Shown in pieces: positions 1 through 7,882 of a stretch of 64,000 nucleotides of DNA. Source of the DNA: UBA2199 sp964628035 (lineage in GTDB: Bacteria > Acidobacteriota > Aminicenantia > UBA2199); assembly GCA_964628035.1 (NCBI GenBank), contig CAZVPI010000001.1, positions 248,001 to 312,000 on the forward strand. Direction: 5' to 3'. A program made the translations under genes and the position numbers. The stretch's first letter is position 1. Every line of letters begins with the position of its first letter. The notes beneath the pieces were generated by a model that worked only from the letters and a program-made list of their open reading frames with translations, was not told where the DNA came from and searched no databases.

Positions 1-1766
1 GCATAGCGGCGCAGGTCGCAATCGAAATACGCCGAGCAGCCGCACTCAAGGCAGCGCTTCGTCTCGTTCTCGGCCTGCTCCGGGCTGAAGCCCAGCTCGA
101 CCTCCTGAAAGTTCTTCACCCTCGTGGCGGCGGGAAGCTCGGGCATTTTTTCCTTTGCCAGGCGGGGATAGTCGGCGAAGTCGCTCTCCGGGATGTCGCC
201 AAAGGCTTCCTTGCGGCTGATGAATTCTTTGGGCAGGACTTCGGCCTTGCCGGTTTGGACGTACTGATCGATGGCCCGGGCCGCGATCTTGCCATGGGCG
301 ATGGCGTCGATGGCCACGGCCGGGCCGGTGGCCATGTCGCCGCCGGTGAAGACGCCGGGCAGCGTGGTCTGGAAGGTGCCCTCGTCGAAAACCAGGGTGC
401 CGTGGCGCGTCGACTTCAGCAGGGGGTCCTTCTGCAGGCCGCACAGGTCGACGTCCTGGCCGATGGCCGAGATGACGAAATCGCACGGCAGGCGGTATTC
501 GGAACCGGCCAGCGGCACCGGGCTGCGGCGGCCGCTGGCGTCGGGCTCGCCCAGTTCCATGCGGATGCAGGTCAGGCCCTTCAGGCGCTTGCCTTCGCGC
601 AGCAGTTCGGTGGGGGCCGCCAGCTGCACCAATTCCACCCCCTCTTCGAGGGCGGCCTCGATCTCCATGGGGTGGGCCGGCATCTCGTTGCGCGTGCGAC
701 GGTAGAGCAGGGTCACCTTGGCCGCGCCCAGGCGCCGGGCCGTGCGCGCCGCGTCGATGGCGGTGTTGCCGCCGCCGACCACCACCACGTCTCCGTGGAT
801 CTTCGGCTTGTCATCGCCCTGCAGCCGCCACAGGAAATCGATCCCCGCCAGGACGCCCTCGGTCTCCTCCTCGCCCGGCAGGCGCATGCCCTTGGCCTTC
901 TGGGCGCCAAAGGCCAGGTAGACGGCGTCGAAGCCCTGCTGCTTCAGGTCGGCTATGGAGAAGTCCTTGCCCATCTCGGCGCGGGTCCTGACCGTCACCC
1001 CCAGGCCGGTGATCCAGCCGATCTCCCTGTTCAGCAGCGCCTTGGGCAGGCGGTACTCGGGGATGCCGTAGCGCAGCATGCCGCCCAGGTGGGGCGATTT
1101 CTCGAAGAGGGTCACGCCGTAGCCTTTGAGGACCAGGTAGTAGGCGCAGGTCAATCCCGCCGGTCCGCCGCCAACGATGGCGACCTTTCGGCCGTTGGCG
1201 GCAGGGACGGCGGGGGTCCAGGGGTCTTCGATGTCGATGTCGGTGGCGAAGCGCTTCAGGTAGTCGATGCCGACGCGGTCGTCGACGCGGTTGCGGCGGC
1301 AGGCCACCTCGCATTCGCGCACGCAGACTCGGCCGCAGACCAGAGGCAGCGGGTTGGTCTCCTTGATCAGGCGCACGGCCTCGCGCGGCTTGCCCATGGC
1401 GATCAGGGCGATGTAGCCCTGGACGTCGACGCCGGCCGGGCAGGTCTGCTGGCAGGGGGCGAGGCAGTCGGCGTAATGGTTGGAGAGCAGAAGCTCGAGG
1501 GCGGTCCTGCGGGCGGCGCGGATGCGCGGGTTGTCGGTGTGCACGACCATCTTGGCGGCGGCCGGGCTGGAGCACGAGGGGATCAATTTGGCCGTCCCCT
1601 CGACCTCGACCACGCACAGGTAGCACGAGCCGTAGGGGGGCAGTTTGGGTTCGTGGCACAGGGTCGGAATCTCGGCCAGGCGGTGCTCCTGGATGACCTC
1701 CAGCAGGGTCTGGCCCTGGCGGGCGGTGACTTCCTTGCCGTCGATGGTGAGCTTGATTTCGTTCAT
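1..1766 (-). CDS. NuoG-N/GltD-like FAD-dependent oxidoreductase subunit (3' end beyond window)
   Basis: This is a flavoprotein oxidoreductase subunit whose C-terminus lies beyond the window edge. Residues 1-75 are a NuoG-type [2Fe-2S] domain with Cys37, Cys48, Cys51 and Cys65. A GltD-type N-terminal [4Fe-4S] region follows (DCLAPCQQTCPAG, then CGRVCVRECEVACRR), then an FAD site (VAIVGGGPAGLTCAY) and an NAD(P) site (VVVVGGGNTAIDAARTARR). The last visible residues (RCLECGCS) begin another Fe-S region. The start ATG lies 12 bp after the nuoF-like stop, so the two genes are probably co-transcribed. In known families this architecture beside NuoE/NuoF-like partners occurs in bifurcating complexes such as the Sporomusa-type transhydrogenase StnABC (recalled, not searched). 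The partner redox couple cannot be read from sequence. Confidence 0.88.
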   Translation of the reverse strand, partial: MNEIKLTIDGKEVTARQGQTLLEVIQEHRLAEIPTLCHEPKLPPYGSCYLCVVEVEGTAKLIPSCSSPAAAKMVVHTDNPRIRAARRTALELLLSNHYADCLAPCQQTCPAGVDVQGYIALIAMGKPREAVRLIKETNPLPLVCGRVCVRECEVACRRNRVDDRVGIDYLKRFATDIDIEDPWTPAVPAANGRKVAIVGGGPAGLTCAYYLVLKGYGVTLFEKSPHLGGMLRYGIPEYRLPKALLNREIGWITGLGVTVRTRAEMGKDFSIADLKQQGFDAVYLAFGAQKAKGMRLPGEEETEGVLAGIDFLWRLQGDDKPKIHGDVVVVGGGNTAIDAARTARRLGAAKVTLLYRRTRNEMPAHPMEIEAALEEGVELVQLAAPTELLREGKRLKGLTCIRMELGEPDASGRRSPVPLAGSEYRLPCDFVISAIGQDVDLCGLQKDPLLKSTRHGTLVFDEGTFQTTLPGVFTGGDMATGPAVAIDAIAHGKIAARAIDQYVQTGKAEVLPKEFISRKEAFGDIPESDFADYPRLAKEKMPELPAATRVKNFQEVELGFSPEQAENETKRCLECGCSAYFDCDLRRY

Positions 1767-1778
1767 GTGGCGTTCCCC

Positions 1779-3545
1779 TTAGTCCTTGACGATGGCCTTG
1801 AAGTTGCAGGTGTCAAAGCATTTGCCGCACTTGATGCACAGCGCCGGGTCGATGCGGTGCGCCTGCTTCTTTTCGCCCTGGATGGCGGCGACCGGGCAGA
1901 CGCGGGCGCACAGGGTGCAGCCCGTGCAGGCCTCGGGCAGGATGGTGAAGGTCAGCAGCGGCGCGCAACTGTGGGCCGGGCACTTCTTGTCGCGGATGTG
2001 GGCCTCGTACTCGTCGCGGAAATACTTCAGCGTGGTCAGCACCGGGTTGGGAGCCGTCTGCCCCAGGCCGCAGATGGTGTTGTTGCGGATCTTTTCGGCC
2101 AGGTCCTCGAGGAGCTCGATGTCCCCTTCGCGGCCGCGGCCGTCGGTGATGCGTTCCAGGGTCTCCAGCATGCGCTTGGTGCCGATGCGGCAGAAGGTGC
2201 ACTTGCCGCAGCTCTCGTCCTGGGTGAAGCGCAGGAAGAACTTGGCCATCTCGACCATGCAGGTCGTCTCGTCCATGACCACCATGCCGCCCGAGCCCAT
2301 GATGGCGCCGGTCTTGTTGATCTGCTGGTAGTCGATCTGCAGCTCGCCCATCGAGGCCGGGATGCAGCCCCCCGAGGGGCCGCCCATCTGCACGGCCTTG
2401 AATTTCTTGCCGTCGCGGATGCCGCCGCCAATGTCGTAGATGATCTCGTTGATGGTGATGCCCATCGGCACCTCGACCAGGCCGCCGCGGGCGATCTTGC
2501 CGGCCAGGGCGAAGACCTTCGTCCCCTTGCTGTTCTCGGTGCCCATGGCGGCGAAGGCCTCGGCGCCGTGCTCGAGGATCCAGGCGACGTTGGCGTAGGT
2601 CTCGACATTGTTGATGTTGGTCGGCTTGCCCCACAGCCCCTTCTGCGCCGGAAACGGGGGGCGGAAGCGGGGCATGCCGCGCTTGCCCTCGATGGAGGCG
2701 ATCAGGGCCGTCTCCTCGCCGCAGACGAAGGCGCCGGCCCCTTCCTTGATCTTGATCTCCAGGTTCATGTTCGAGCCGAAGATGTTCCTTCCCAGGTATC
2801 CCTTCTCCCGGGCGGCCTGTATGGAGTGGCGCAGGCGGCGGACGGCCATGGGGTACTCGGCGCGCACGTAGATGTAGGCTTCGTCGGCGCCGCAGGCATA
2901 GGCGCCGATCATCATTCCCTCCAGGACCGAGTGGGGATCGCCTTCCAGGGTGCTGCGGTCCATGAAGGCTCCGGGGTCACCCTCGTCGGCGTTGCAGATG
3001 ATGTATTTCTTGTCGCCCTCGGCCTGGCGGCAGAAGCGCCACTTCATGCCGGTCAGGAAGCCGGCGCCGCCGCGGCCGCGCAGACCCGAGTTCAGCACGA
3101 TCTCAATGACCTGTTCGGGCGTGTACTCGCGCAGCGCCTTCTGGATGGCCTGATAACCGCCGCTGGCGATGTATTCCTCGATGGAGTCGGGGTTGATGAT
3201 GCCGCAGTTGCGCAGCACGATGCGCTTCTGCTTGGCGAAGAACGTGTCCTCGGCCTGGGCGTCGCGGCCCTTGACGATCCACTCGGGGATGGGCCGGCCT
3301 TGTACGACCTGCTCGGCAAGGATCCTGCGCACCCGCTCGGGGGTGACGTTGCCGTACATGCGGCTCTGCCCGTCGTCATCGATGATCTCGAGCAGCACCT
3401 CCTGGTAGCAGTTGCCCATGCAGCCGGTTTCCACCAGGTGGACGCCGATGTTCTCCTTGGCGACCTCCTCTTTCAAGGCGGCGTAGACCTTGTCGCCGCC
3501 CGCCGAAACTCCACAGGTGCCTAGGCCGACTTTGATGGTCTTCAT
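1779..3545 (-). CDS. NuoF/HydB-like NADH-binding flavoprotein subunit
   Basis: The 588-residue protein is longer than respiratory NuoF and has the domain order of HydB-type bifurcating subunits. It begins with a thioredoxin-like [2Fe-2S] domain (GTCGVSAGG, then GCMGNC). The NADH/FMN core follows (GRGGAGFLTGMKW near residue 155; EGAGAFVCGEETAL), then the NuoF [4Fe-4S] site (ESCGKCTFC near residue 440). Two ferredoxin clusters close it (CTGCTLCARVCP and CIKCGKCFDTC). It would oxidise or reduce NAD(H) on FMN and pass electrons through Fe-S clusters to the partner subunits. The start has AAGGAGGAAAG just upstream. It lies 19 bp after the NuoE-like gene and 12 bp before the GltD-like gene. The C-terminal 2[4Fe-4S] domain argues against an ordinary complex I subunit. 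Confidence 0.92.
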   Translation of the reverse strand: MKTIKVGLGTCGVSAGGDKVYAALKEEVAKENIGVHLVETGCMGNCYQEVLLEIIDDDGQSRMYGNVTPERVRRILAEQVVQGRPIPEWIVKGRDAQAEDTFFAKQKRIVLRNCGIINPDSIEEYIASGGYQAIQKALREYTPEQVIEIVLNSGLRGRGGAGFLTGMKWRFCRQAEGDKKYIICNADEGDPGAFMDRSTLEGDPHSVLEGMMIGAYACGADEAYIYVRAEYPMAVRRLRHSIQAAREKGYLGRNIFGSNMNLEIKIKEGAGAFVCGEETALIASIEGKRGMPRFRPPFPAQKGLWGKPTNINNVETYANVAWILEHGAEAFAAMGTENSKGTKVFALAGKIARGGLVEVPMGITINEIIYDIGGGIRDGKKFKAVQMGGPSGGCIPASMGELQIDYQQINKTGAIMGSGGMVVMDETTCMVEMAKFFLRFTQDESCGKCTFCRIGTKRMLETLERITDGRGREGDIELLEDLAEKIRNNTICGLGQTAPNPVLTTLKYFRDEYEAHIRDKKCPAHSCAPLLTFTILPEACTGCTLCARVCPVAAIQGEKKQAHRIDPALCIKCGKCFDTCNFKAIVKD

Positions 3546-3564
3546 GCTTTCCTCCTTGGAGGCG

Positions 3565-4107
3565 TCAGAGGGACGGCGCGCCCTGGTCCCCCGCGGCGGG
3601 AGTTTGCAGGGCCTTGGCCTTGTATTCTTTCAGCAGTTGCTGGACCTTTTTCGCGGTCAGCCGCCCGTAGGTCTCTTCGTTGATCATGATCACCGGCGAG
3701 AGCGAGCAGCAGCCGAGGCAGGCCACCTTCTGAACCGTGAACAGGCCGTCCTCGGTCGTGTCGTTGCCGCCGAGCTGCAGCTCGTCCTCGATGATGCCGG
3801 CGATGCGCTCCGAGCCGTTGACGTGGCAGGCGGTGCCGTCGCAGACCTTGATCAGGTACTTGCCCAGCGGTTTGAGGCGGAACTGGGAATAGAACGTGAT
3901 CACGCCGTAAATCTCGGCGGCGGGAATGCCCACGATCTCGCTGATCTGGTCGATGGCCGAGGCCGGAATGTAGCCGTAGCTGTCCTGGGCCGCCTGCAGC
4001 AGGGGGATCAGGGCGCCCTTTTCCCCCTCATAATTCCACAAGTCGACCTTGAAACCCGCGAGCCCGTTCTGTTTCTGCAGCGCTTTCTGGTTGTGGTTGG
4101 GTGCCAT
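3565..4107 (-). CDS. NuoE-like [2Fe-2S] thioredoxin-fold subunit
   Basis: This 180-residue protein belongs to the 24-kDa NuoE/HydC family. The [2Fe-2S] ligands are visible as CDGTAC (Cys-x4-Cys) and CLGCC (Cys-x3-Cys, with an extra cysteine inside). An N-terminal helical bundle precedes the thioredoxin fold. It would pair with the NuoF-like protein encoded 19 bp downstream and relay electrons from its flavin. It follows the response-regulator gene by 24 bp, so all four genes probably form one leftward operon. No other complex I subunit is nearby, which supports a soluble bifurcating or transhydrogenase complex and not respiratory complex I. Confidence 0.92.
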   Translation of the reverse strand: MAPNHNQKALQKQNGLAGFKVDLWNYEGEKGALIPLLQAAQDSYGYIPASAIDQISEIVGIPAAEIYGVITFYSQFRLKPLGKYLIKVCDGTACHVNGSERIAGIIEDELQLGGNDTTEDGLFTVQKVACLGCCSLSPVIMINEETYGRLTAKKVQQLLKEYKAKALQTPAAGDQGAPSL

Positions 4108-4131
4108 GCACCCATTATCGTATATTTCGCC

Positions 4132-5142
4132 TTACATTTCAAATAGCTTGATGATGGGCATCTCCTTGATGCGCAGCACGCCGTCGAGGGGCTTGATCTT
4201 GGCGGCGATGTTGCGGTCGATCTCGGCGAAGCTGGCGCCCTGCATCAGCAGCACCAAGTCGAACTGGCCCTCGAGGCAGTCGCAGGAAACGACCTGCTCG
4301 TTGATGTACAGCGTGGGGTAGACGCTCTCCAGCTTGTCCTTCTCGATCTCCAGGAAGACGTAGGAAGAGGCGCTCATGGCGAAGTTGGCGTTGCCGGCGG
4401 CCTCCGCCCCCTGTTTGTCGCGGCCCATGGCCTTGTCGAAGGTGCCGATGATGTCGGCGGCGCTGCTCGAAAGACGCGGCAGCTCGACGGGCAGGAGGGC
4501 GACCTCCTTGACGCCGGCGACTTTCCTGATCCGGTCGTTGACCAGGGACTGGATCTCGGAGAGGCTCCCGGCCTGCAGAAGCAGGGCCAGGTCATAGTCG
4601 CCCTTGAGGGCGTCGCAATAGAGCACGTTGTCCATGAAGTACAGTTCCTGATAGGCCGCGGCCAGGTCGGCGGAAGCGTCGAAGTTCAGCAACGCGTAGG
4701 CGCTGACCGCCTTCTCGCCCGCGGGCTCGACGCCCGCCTCGGCGGCGGCCGCCGGGGCGCCGACAGGGTCGGGAAGCCCGGCGAGGATCTGGGTCAGCTC
4801 GTCGACCGTGAAGGGCTTTTCCAAATAGGCGTCGGCGCGCTCGGTCTTGGCTCCCGCCTCGGTGGCGTCATTGCCGAAACCGGTGATGACGACCACGGGG
4901 AGCTCGGGATAGTTGAACTTGATCACCTTGAGCAGCTTGATGCCGTCGATGTCGGGAAGGCGGACATCCACGATGACGTAATGCAGGGGGGTCTTGTTCT
5001 TCCTGAACGATTCCAAGGCCTTCAGGCCGCACATGCCGCTCGCGCACGATTCGGTCTCGTATCCCTTCTGCATCAAGCCGATGGCCAGGCTGCGCTGCAG
5101 GGAGGCTTCATCGTCGATCACCAGGACTCTTTTCTCATTCAT
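4132..5142 (-). CDS. response regulator with two Lrp/AsnC-type ligand-binding-like domains
   Basis: Residues 1-122 form a canonical CheY receiver, with acidic pair Asp10-Asp11, phosphoacceptor Asp59 in VIVDVRLPDIDG, Thr87 and Lys109. After an Ala/Pro-rich linker there are two similar segments, roughly residues 146-225 and 250-336. Each reads as a beta-alpha-beta unit like the ligand-binding (RAM) domain of Lrp/AsnC proteins; compare DALKGDYDLALLLQ with DCLEGQFDLVLLMQ. No DNA-binding helix-turn-helix is visible. I chose the ATG at 5142 because AAGGAG sits 6-7 bp upstream and the receiver begins there; an open frame continues upstream without coding character. The gene heads the NuoE/NuoF/GltD-like operon, suggesting a redox- or metabolite-responsive switch. 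The domain assignment of the repeats is by eye. Confidence 0.82.
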   Translation of the reverse strand: MNEKRVLVIDDEASLQRSLAIGLMQKGYETESCASGMCGLKALESFRKNKTPLHYVIVDVRLPDIDGIKLLKVIKFNYPELPVVVITGFGNDATEAGAKTERADAYLEKPFTVDELTQILAGLPDPVGAPAAAAEAGVEPAGEKAVSAYALLNFDASADLAAAYQELYFMDNVLYCDALKGDYDLALLLQAGSLSEIQSLVNDRIRKVAGVKEVALLPVELPRLSSSAADIIGTFDKAMGRDKQGAEAAGNANFAMSASSYVFLEIEKDKLESVYPTLYINEQVVSCDCLEGQFDLVLLMQGASFAEIDRNIAAKIKPLDGVLRIKEMPIIKLFEM

Positions 5143-5221
5143 TTTATTCTCCTTAAAAAAAACGTTTTTCGGCCGCTCGAAGCAGGCCTGATCAAGTGTA
5201 AGCAATAGGAATGCCAAGTAT

Positions 5222-5250
5222 AAAATAAGAGGGAAACAGGGCTTTTTCAA
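5222..5250 (-). promoter_or_regulatory. candidate promoter for response-regulator/NuoEF-like operon
   Basis: Read leftward, TTGAAA (5250-5245) and TATTTT (5227-5222) are separated by 17 bp. The -10 is a poor match, and this AT-rich region offers other candidates. Confidence 0.3.
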
Positions 5251-5493
5251 CCGACCTGCCTGTCGCCGGCAAGTTATTCTGTATGAAAAGTTTACGACAA
5301 TCCAGAAAAATCTTTTGCTGAAGGGGTTCTTCGTGTTTGTAAACAAAATGAGCGCTTTTCGCATGCCTCCTTTCCCGTGAAAACAAAGGGGATCGTGCTG
5401 TATAAAATATTTCTATTTGCTTTTTTTATATCCAATATAATAAAATCTTCTTTCCCGGCTTCAACCGGCAAGGTAATGAAGGGAAAATGCGGA

Positions 5494-5522
5494 TTGAGTT
5501 TGCCAGGCAGTTTTGCTACTGT
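5494..5522 (+). promoter_or_regulatory. candidate sigma-70 promoter for nfnAB
   Basis: TTGAGT (5494-5499) and TACTGT (5517-5522) have a 17-bp spacer. The predicted start of transcription, near 5529, lies just before the GGGAGG ribosome-binding site of nfnA. Confidence 0.5.
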
Positions 5523-5545
5523 TAGCCTTCCGGGAGGTGGCCCCG

Positions 5546-6373
5546 ATGTACAAAATCGTTGAAAAGGCGTTTCTGTCGGAGAATGTGGTCAGACTGGTCG
5601 TCGAGGCGCCGCTGATCGCAGAGAAACAAAGCCCGGGACAATTCGTGATCGTGCGCACCGACGAAAAGGGAGAACGTATCCCGTTGACCATTGCCGACGC
5701 CGACCGGGAGCGCGGTACCATCACCCTGATCGTGCAGCGGGTCGGCACCTCCTCGCACAAGATCTCCCTCCTCAACGTCGGGGACGGGTTGCTCGACGTC
5801 TCGGGGCCGCTCGGCCGGCCGACCCATGTTGAAAGGAAGGGCACGGTGATCGCCTGCGGCGGCGGGGTGGGCATCGCCCCGCTTTATCCCATCGCCCGGG
5901 CGTTCAAGGCCGCCGGCAACAGGCTGATCGCCGTCCTGGGGGCCAGGACGCGGGAACTGCTGATCCTGGAAAAGGAGATGCGAGACTTCGCCGACGAGAC
6001 CCTCGTCCTGACCGATGACGGCTCCTACGGCAAAAAGGGCGTCATCACCCTCGGCATCGGCGAGGTGCTGGAGCGCGAGCCCGTCCATCTGGTTGTGGCC
6101 ATCGGTCCGGCGGTGATGATGAAGTTCGTCGCCCTGCTGACCAAAAAGCACAACGTCCCGACCCTCGCCAGCCTGAACACCATCATGGTGGACGGCACCG
6201 GCATGTGCGGCGCCTGCCGCGTCTCGGTGGGGGGCAAGACCCGCTTCGTCTGCGTCGACGGCCCCGAGTTCGACGCCCATGAGATCGATTACGACGAGAT
6301 GATCCAGCGCCTGAACACGTACCGGGACGATGAAAAGCGATCGTATGACGCGTACCTCAAGACGCTGTCCTGA
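5546..6373 (+). CDS. nfnA: NfnA, bifurcating NADH-dependent ferredoxin:NADP+ oxidoreductase small subunit
   Basis: The 275-residue protein is a ferredoxin-NADP reductase-type subunit of the NfnA (sulfide dehydrogenase beta-like) family. It has an N-terminal FAD beta-barrel, an NAD-binding region beginning VIACGGGVGIAPLYPIARAF, and the family's C-terminal [2Fe-2S] signature. In that signature, Asp and cysteines in MVDGTGMCGACRVSV plus a later Cys (FVCVDG) act as ligands. The ATG at 5546 has GGGAGGTGG upstream. nfnB starts 12 bp downstream. With NfnB it couples NADH and reduced ferredoxin to reduction of two NADP+, a reaction established for this family. A second, different bifurcating-type locus lies immediately upstream on the opposite strand. 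Confidence 0.94.
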   Translation: MYKIVEKAFLSENVVRLVVEAPLIAEKQSPGQFVIVRTDEKGERIPLTIADADRERGTITLIVQRVGTSSHKISLLNVGDGLLDVSGPLGRPTHVERKGTVIACGGGVGIAPLYPIARAFKAAGNRLIAVLGARTRELLILEKEMRDFADETLVLTDDGSYGKKGVITLGIGEVLEREPVHLVVAIGPAVMMKFVALLTKKHNVPTLASLNTIMVDGTGMCGACRVSVGGKTRFVCVDGPEFDAHEIDYDEMIQRLNTYRDDEKRSYDAYLKTLS

Positions 6374-6385
6374 AGGAGAGTCCCC

Positions 6386-7873
6386 ATGCCGGCCGATATC
6401 CAGGAAATGAGCGCGGACCGTAAACAGGAATGGCGCGAGAGCCTGCGCGCGGGGCTGAGCGCCAAGGAGCGCAGCGCCCTGCCGCGGGTCAAGATGCCCG
6501 AACTGGAAGCCGCCGCCAGGATCCGCGGCTTTCGCGAGGTCAACAGCGGCCTGAGCCCGGAAATGGCGGTGCAGGAGGCGAAGCGCTGCCTCGACTGCGC
6601 CACCCCTTCCTGCGTGTCGGGCTGCCCGGTGAACATCAACATCCCCGGCTTCATCAAGCGCATCGAGGCCGGCGATTTCCTGGGCGCGGCAAGGAAGCTG
6701 AAGGAGACCAACGCCCTGCCCGCCGTCTGCGGCCGGGTCTGCCCGCAGGAGATCCAGTGCGAGGCCCACTGCGTCTACCACAAGATGAAAAAGGCGCCCG
6801 TGGCCATCGGCTACCTGGAGCGCTTCGCCTCCGATTGCGAGCGGCAGGCCGGAGCGGTCCCGGCGCCGGTACCCGGCGGCAACGCGGGTGTCCGCGTCGC
6901 CGCCATCGGCTCGGGCCCGGCCAGTCTTACGTTCGCCGGGGCGATGGCCAGGCTGGGCTACCGGGTGACCGTTTTTGAGGCCCTGCACGAGCTCGCCGGC
7001 GTGCTCAGCTACGGCATCCCCGAGTTCCGCCTGCCCAAGAGCATCGTGCGTTCCGAGATCGCCTACCTGCAAGCGATCGGCGTCGAGTTCTCCCGCAACG
7101 TCGTCGTCGGCAAGACGCTCACCATCGAGGAGTTGCAGGCCCGGGGATTCCAGGGCTTCTTCATCGGCAGCGGCGCCGGGCTGCCGAAGTTCATGCATAT
7201 TCCCGGCGAAAACGCCATCGGCGTCTACTCCTCCAACGAGTATCTCACGCGCGTCAACCTCATGAAGGCCTACCAGTTCCCGGAATTCGATACGCCGATC
7301 GCGCGGGGACGGAGGGTGGCCGTCATCGGCGGGGGCAACACGGCCATGGACTCGGTGCGCACGGCCGTGCGCCTCGGCGCCGAGAAAGCCATGATCGTCT
7401 ACCGCCGGTCGGAACAGGAGATGCCGGCGCGCATCGAGGAAGTGCACCACGCCAAGGAGGAGGGGGTCGAATTCCTGACCCTGACCAATCCCGTCGAATA
7501 CCTGAGCGACGAATCGGGCCGCGTGAAGCAGATGCGCGTGCAGAAGATGGGACTGGGCGCGGCCGACGACTCGGGGCGGCGGCGGCCGGTGGCACTCGCC
7601 GGCTCGGAGTACCTGATCGACGTGGACACGGTGGTGGTCGGCGTGGGCACCGACCCCAATCCGCTGATCCCGCGCTCGGTCCCGGGCCTGGAGGTCAGCA
7701 AGTGGGGGACGATCGTGGTGGACGAGGAGACGATGCAGACGGCGCTGCCGGGGATCTACGCCGGCGGCGACATCGTCCGCGGCGGGGCCACCGTGATCCT
7801 GGCCATGGGCGACGGCAAGAGGGCCGCCGAGTCGCTGCACCGCCGGCTGCAGGACGGGCCTGCGGCCCGTTAG
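6386..7873 (+). CDS. nfnB: NfnB, glutamate-synthase-small-subunit-like bifurcating transhydrogenase large subunit
   Basis: The 495-residue protein is a GltD/NfnB-family flavoprotein. Its N-terminal [4Fe-4S] region shows CLDCATPSCVSGCP and CGRVCPQEIQCEAHC. The FAD fold follows (VAAIGSGPASLTFAG), then the NADPH-binding fold (VAVIGGGNTAMDSVRTAVR) and the C-terminal FAD motif (GIYAGGDIVRGGATV). It carries the bifurcating FAD and two [4Fe-4S] clusters and pairs with NfnA just upstream. A GAAGGAGAG ribosome-binding site precedes the start. The only doubt is the separation from a glutamate synthase small subunit: the adjacent nfnA and the absence of a gltB gene settle this for Nfn. Confidence 0.94.
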   Translation: MPADIQEMSADRKQEWRESLRAGLSAKERSALPRVKMPELEAAARIRGFREVNSGLSPEMAVQEAKRCLDCATPSCVSGCPVNINIPGFIKRIEAGDFLGAARKLKETNALPAVCGRVCPQEIQCEAHCVYHKMKKAPVAIGYLERFASDCERQAGAVPAPVPGGNAGVRVAAIGSGPASLTFAGAMARLGYRVTVFEALHELAGVLSYGIPEFRLPKSIVRSEIAYLQAIGVEFSRNVVVGKTLTIEELQARGFQGFFIGSGAGLPKFMHIPGENAIGVYSSNEYLTRVNLMKAYQFPEFDTPIARGRRVAVIGGGNTAMDSVRTAVRLGAEKAMIVYRRSEQEMPARIEEVHHAKEEGVEFLTLTNPVEYLSDESGRVKQMRVQKMGLGAADDSGRRRPVALAGSEYLIDVDTVVVGVGTDPNPLIPRSVPGLEVSKWGTIVVDEETMQTALPGIYAGGDIVRGGATVILAMGDGKRAAESLHRRLQDGPAAR

Positions 7874-7882
7874 GCGCGGCGG

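Larger units (their letters stand above)
5143..5545. other. AT-rich divergent intergenic region between the response regulator and nfnA
   Basis: This 403-bp region is far more AT-rich than its surroundings and separates two divergent redox operons. I see no convincing gene in it. It holds a candidate nfnA promoter (5494-5522), a weaker candidate for the response-regulator gene (5222-5250), a palindrome AAAAACGTTTTT at 5158-5169 just upstream of the response-regulator ribosome-binding site, and an A/T tract at 5400-5450. A rightward open frame from 5377 overlaps nfnA and looks fortuitous. Confidence 0.6.

Noticed and set aside
255..3524. A 1089-codon open frame antisense to the NuoF-like and GltD-like genes
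   Set aside because: Its sequence is the Gly/Ala/Val/Asp/Leu-rich text expected opposite GC-rich genes. The other strand has intact Fe-S and flavin motifs.
5377..5562. Rightward small open frame with a signal-peptide-like start upstream of nfnA
   Set aside because: It lacks a Shine-Dalgarno, lies in AT-rich promoter DNA and overlaps the nfnA start in another frame.
5522..7840. A 772-codon leftward open frame opposite nfnAB
   Set aside because: The low-complexity composition is that of an antisense frame, and nfnA and nfnB are unambiguous on the other strand.
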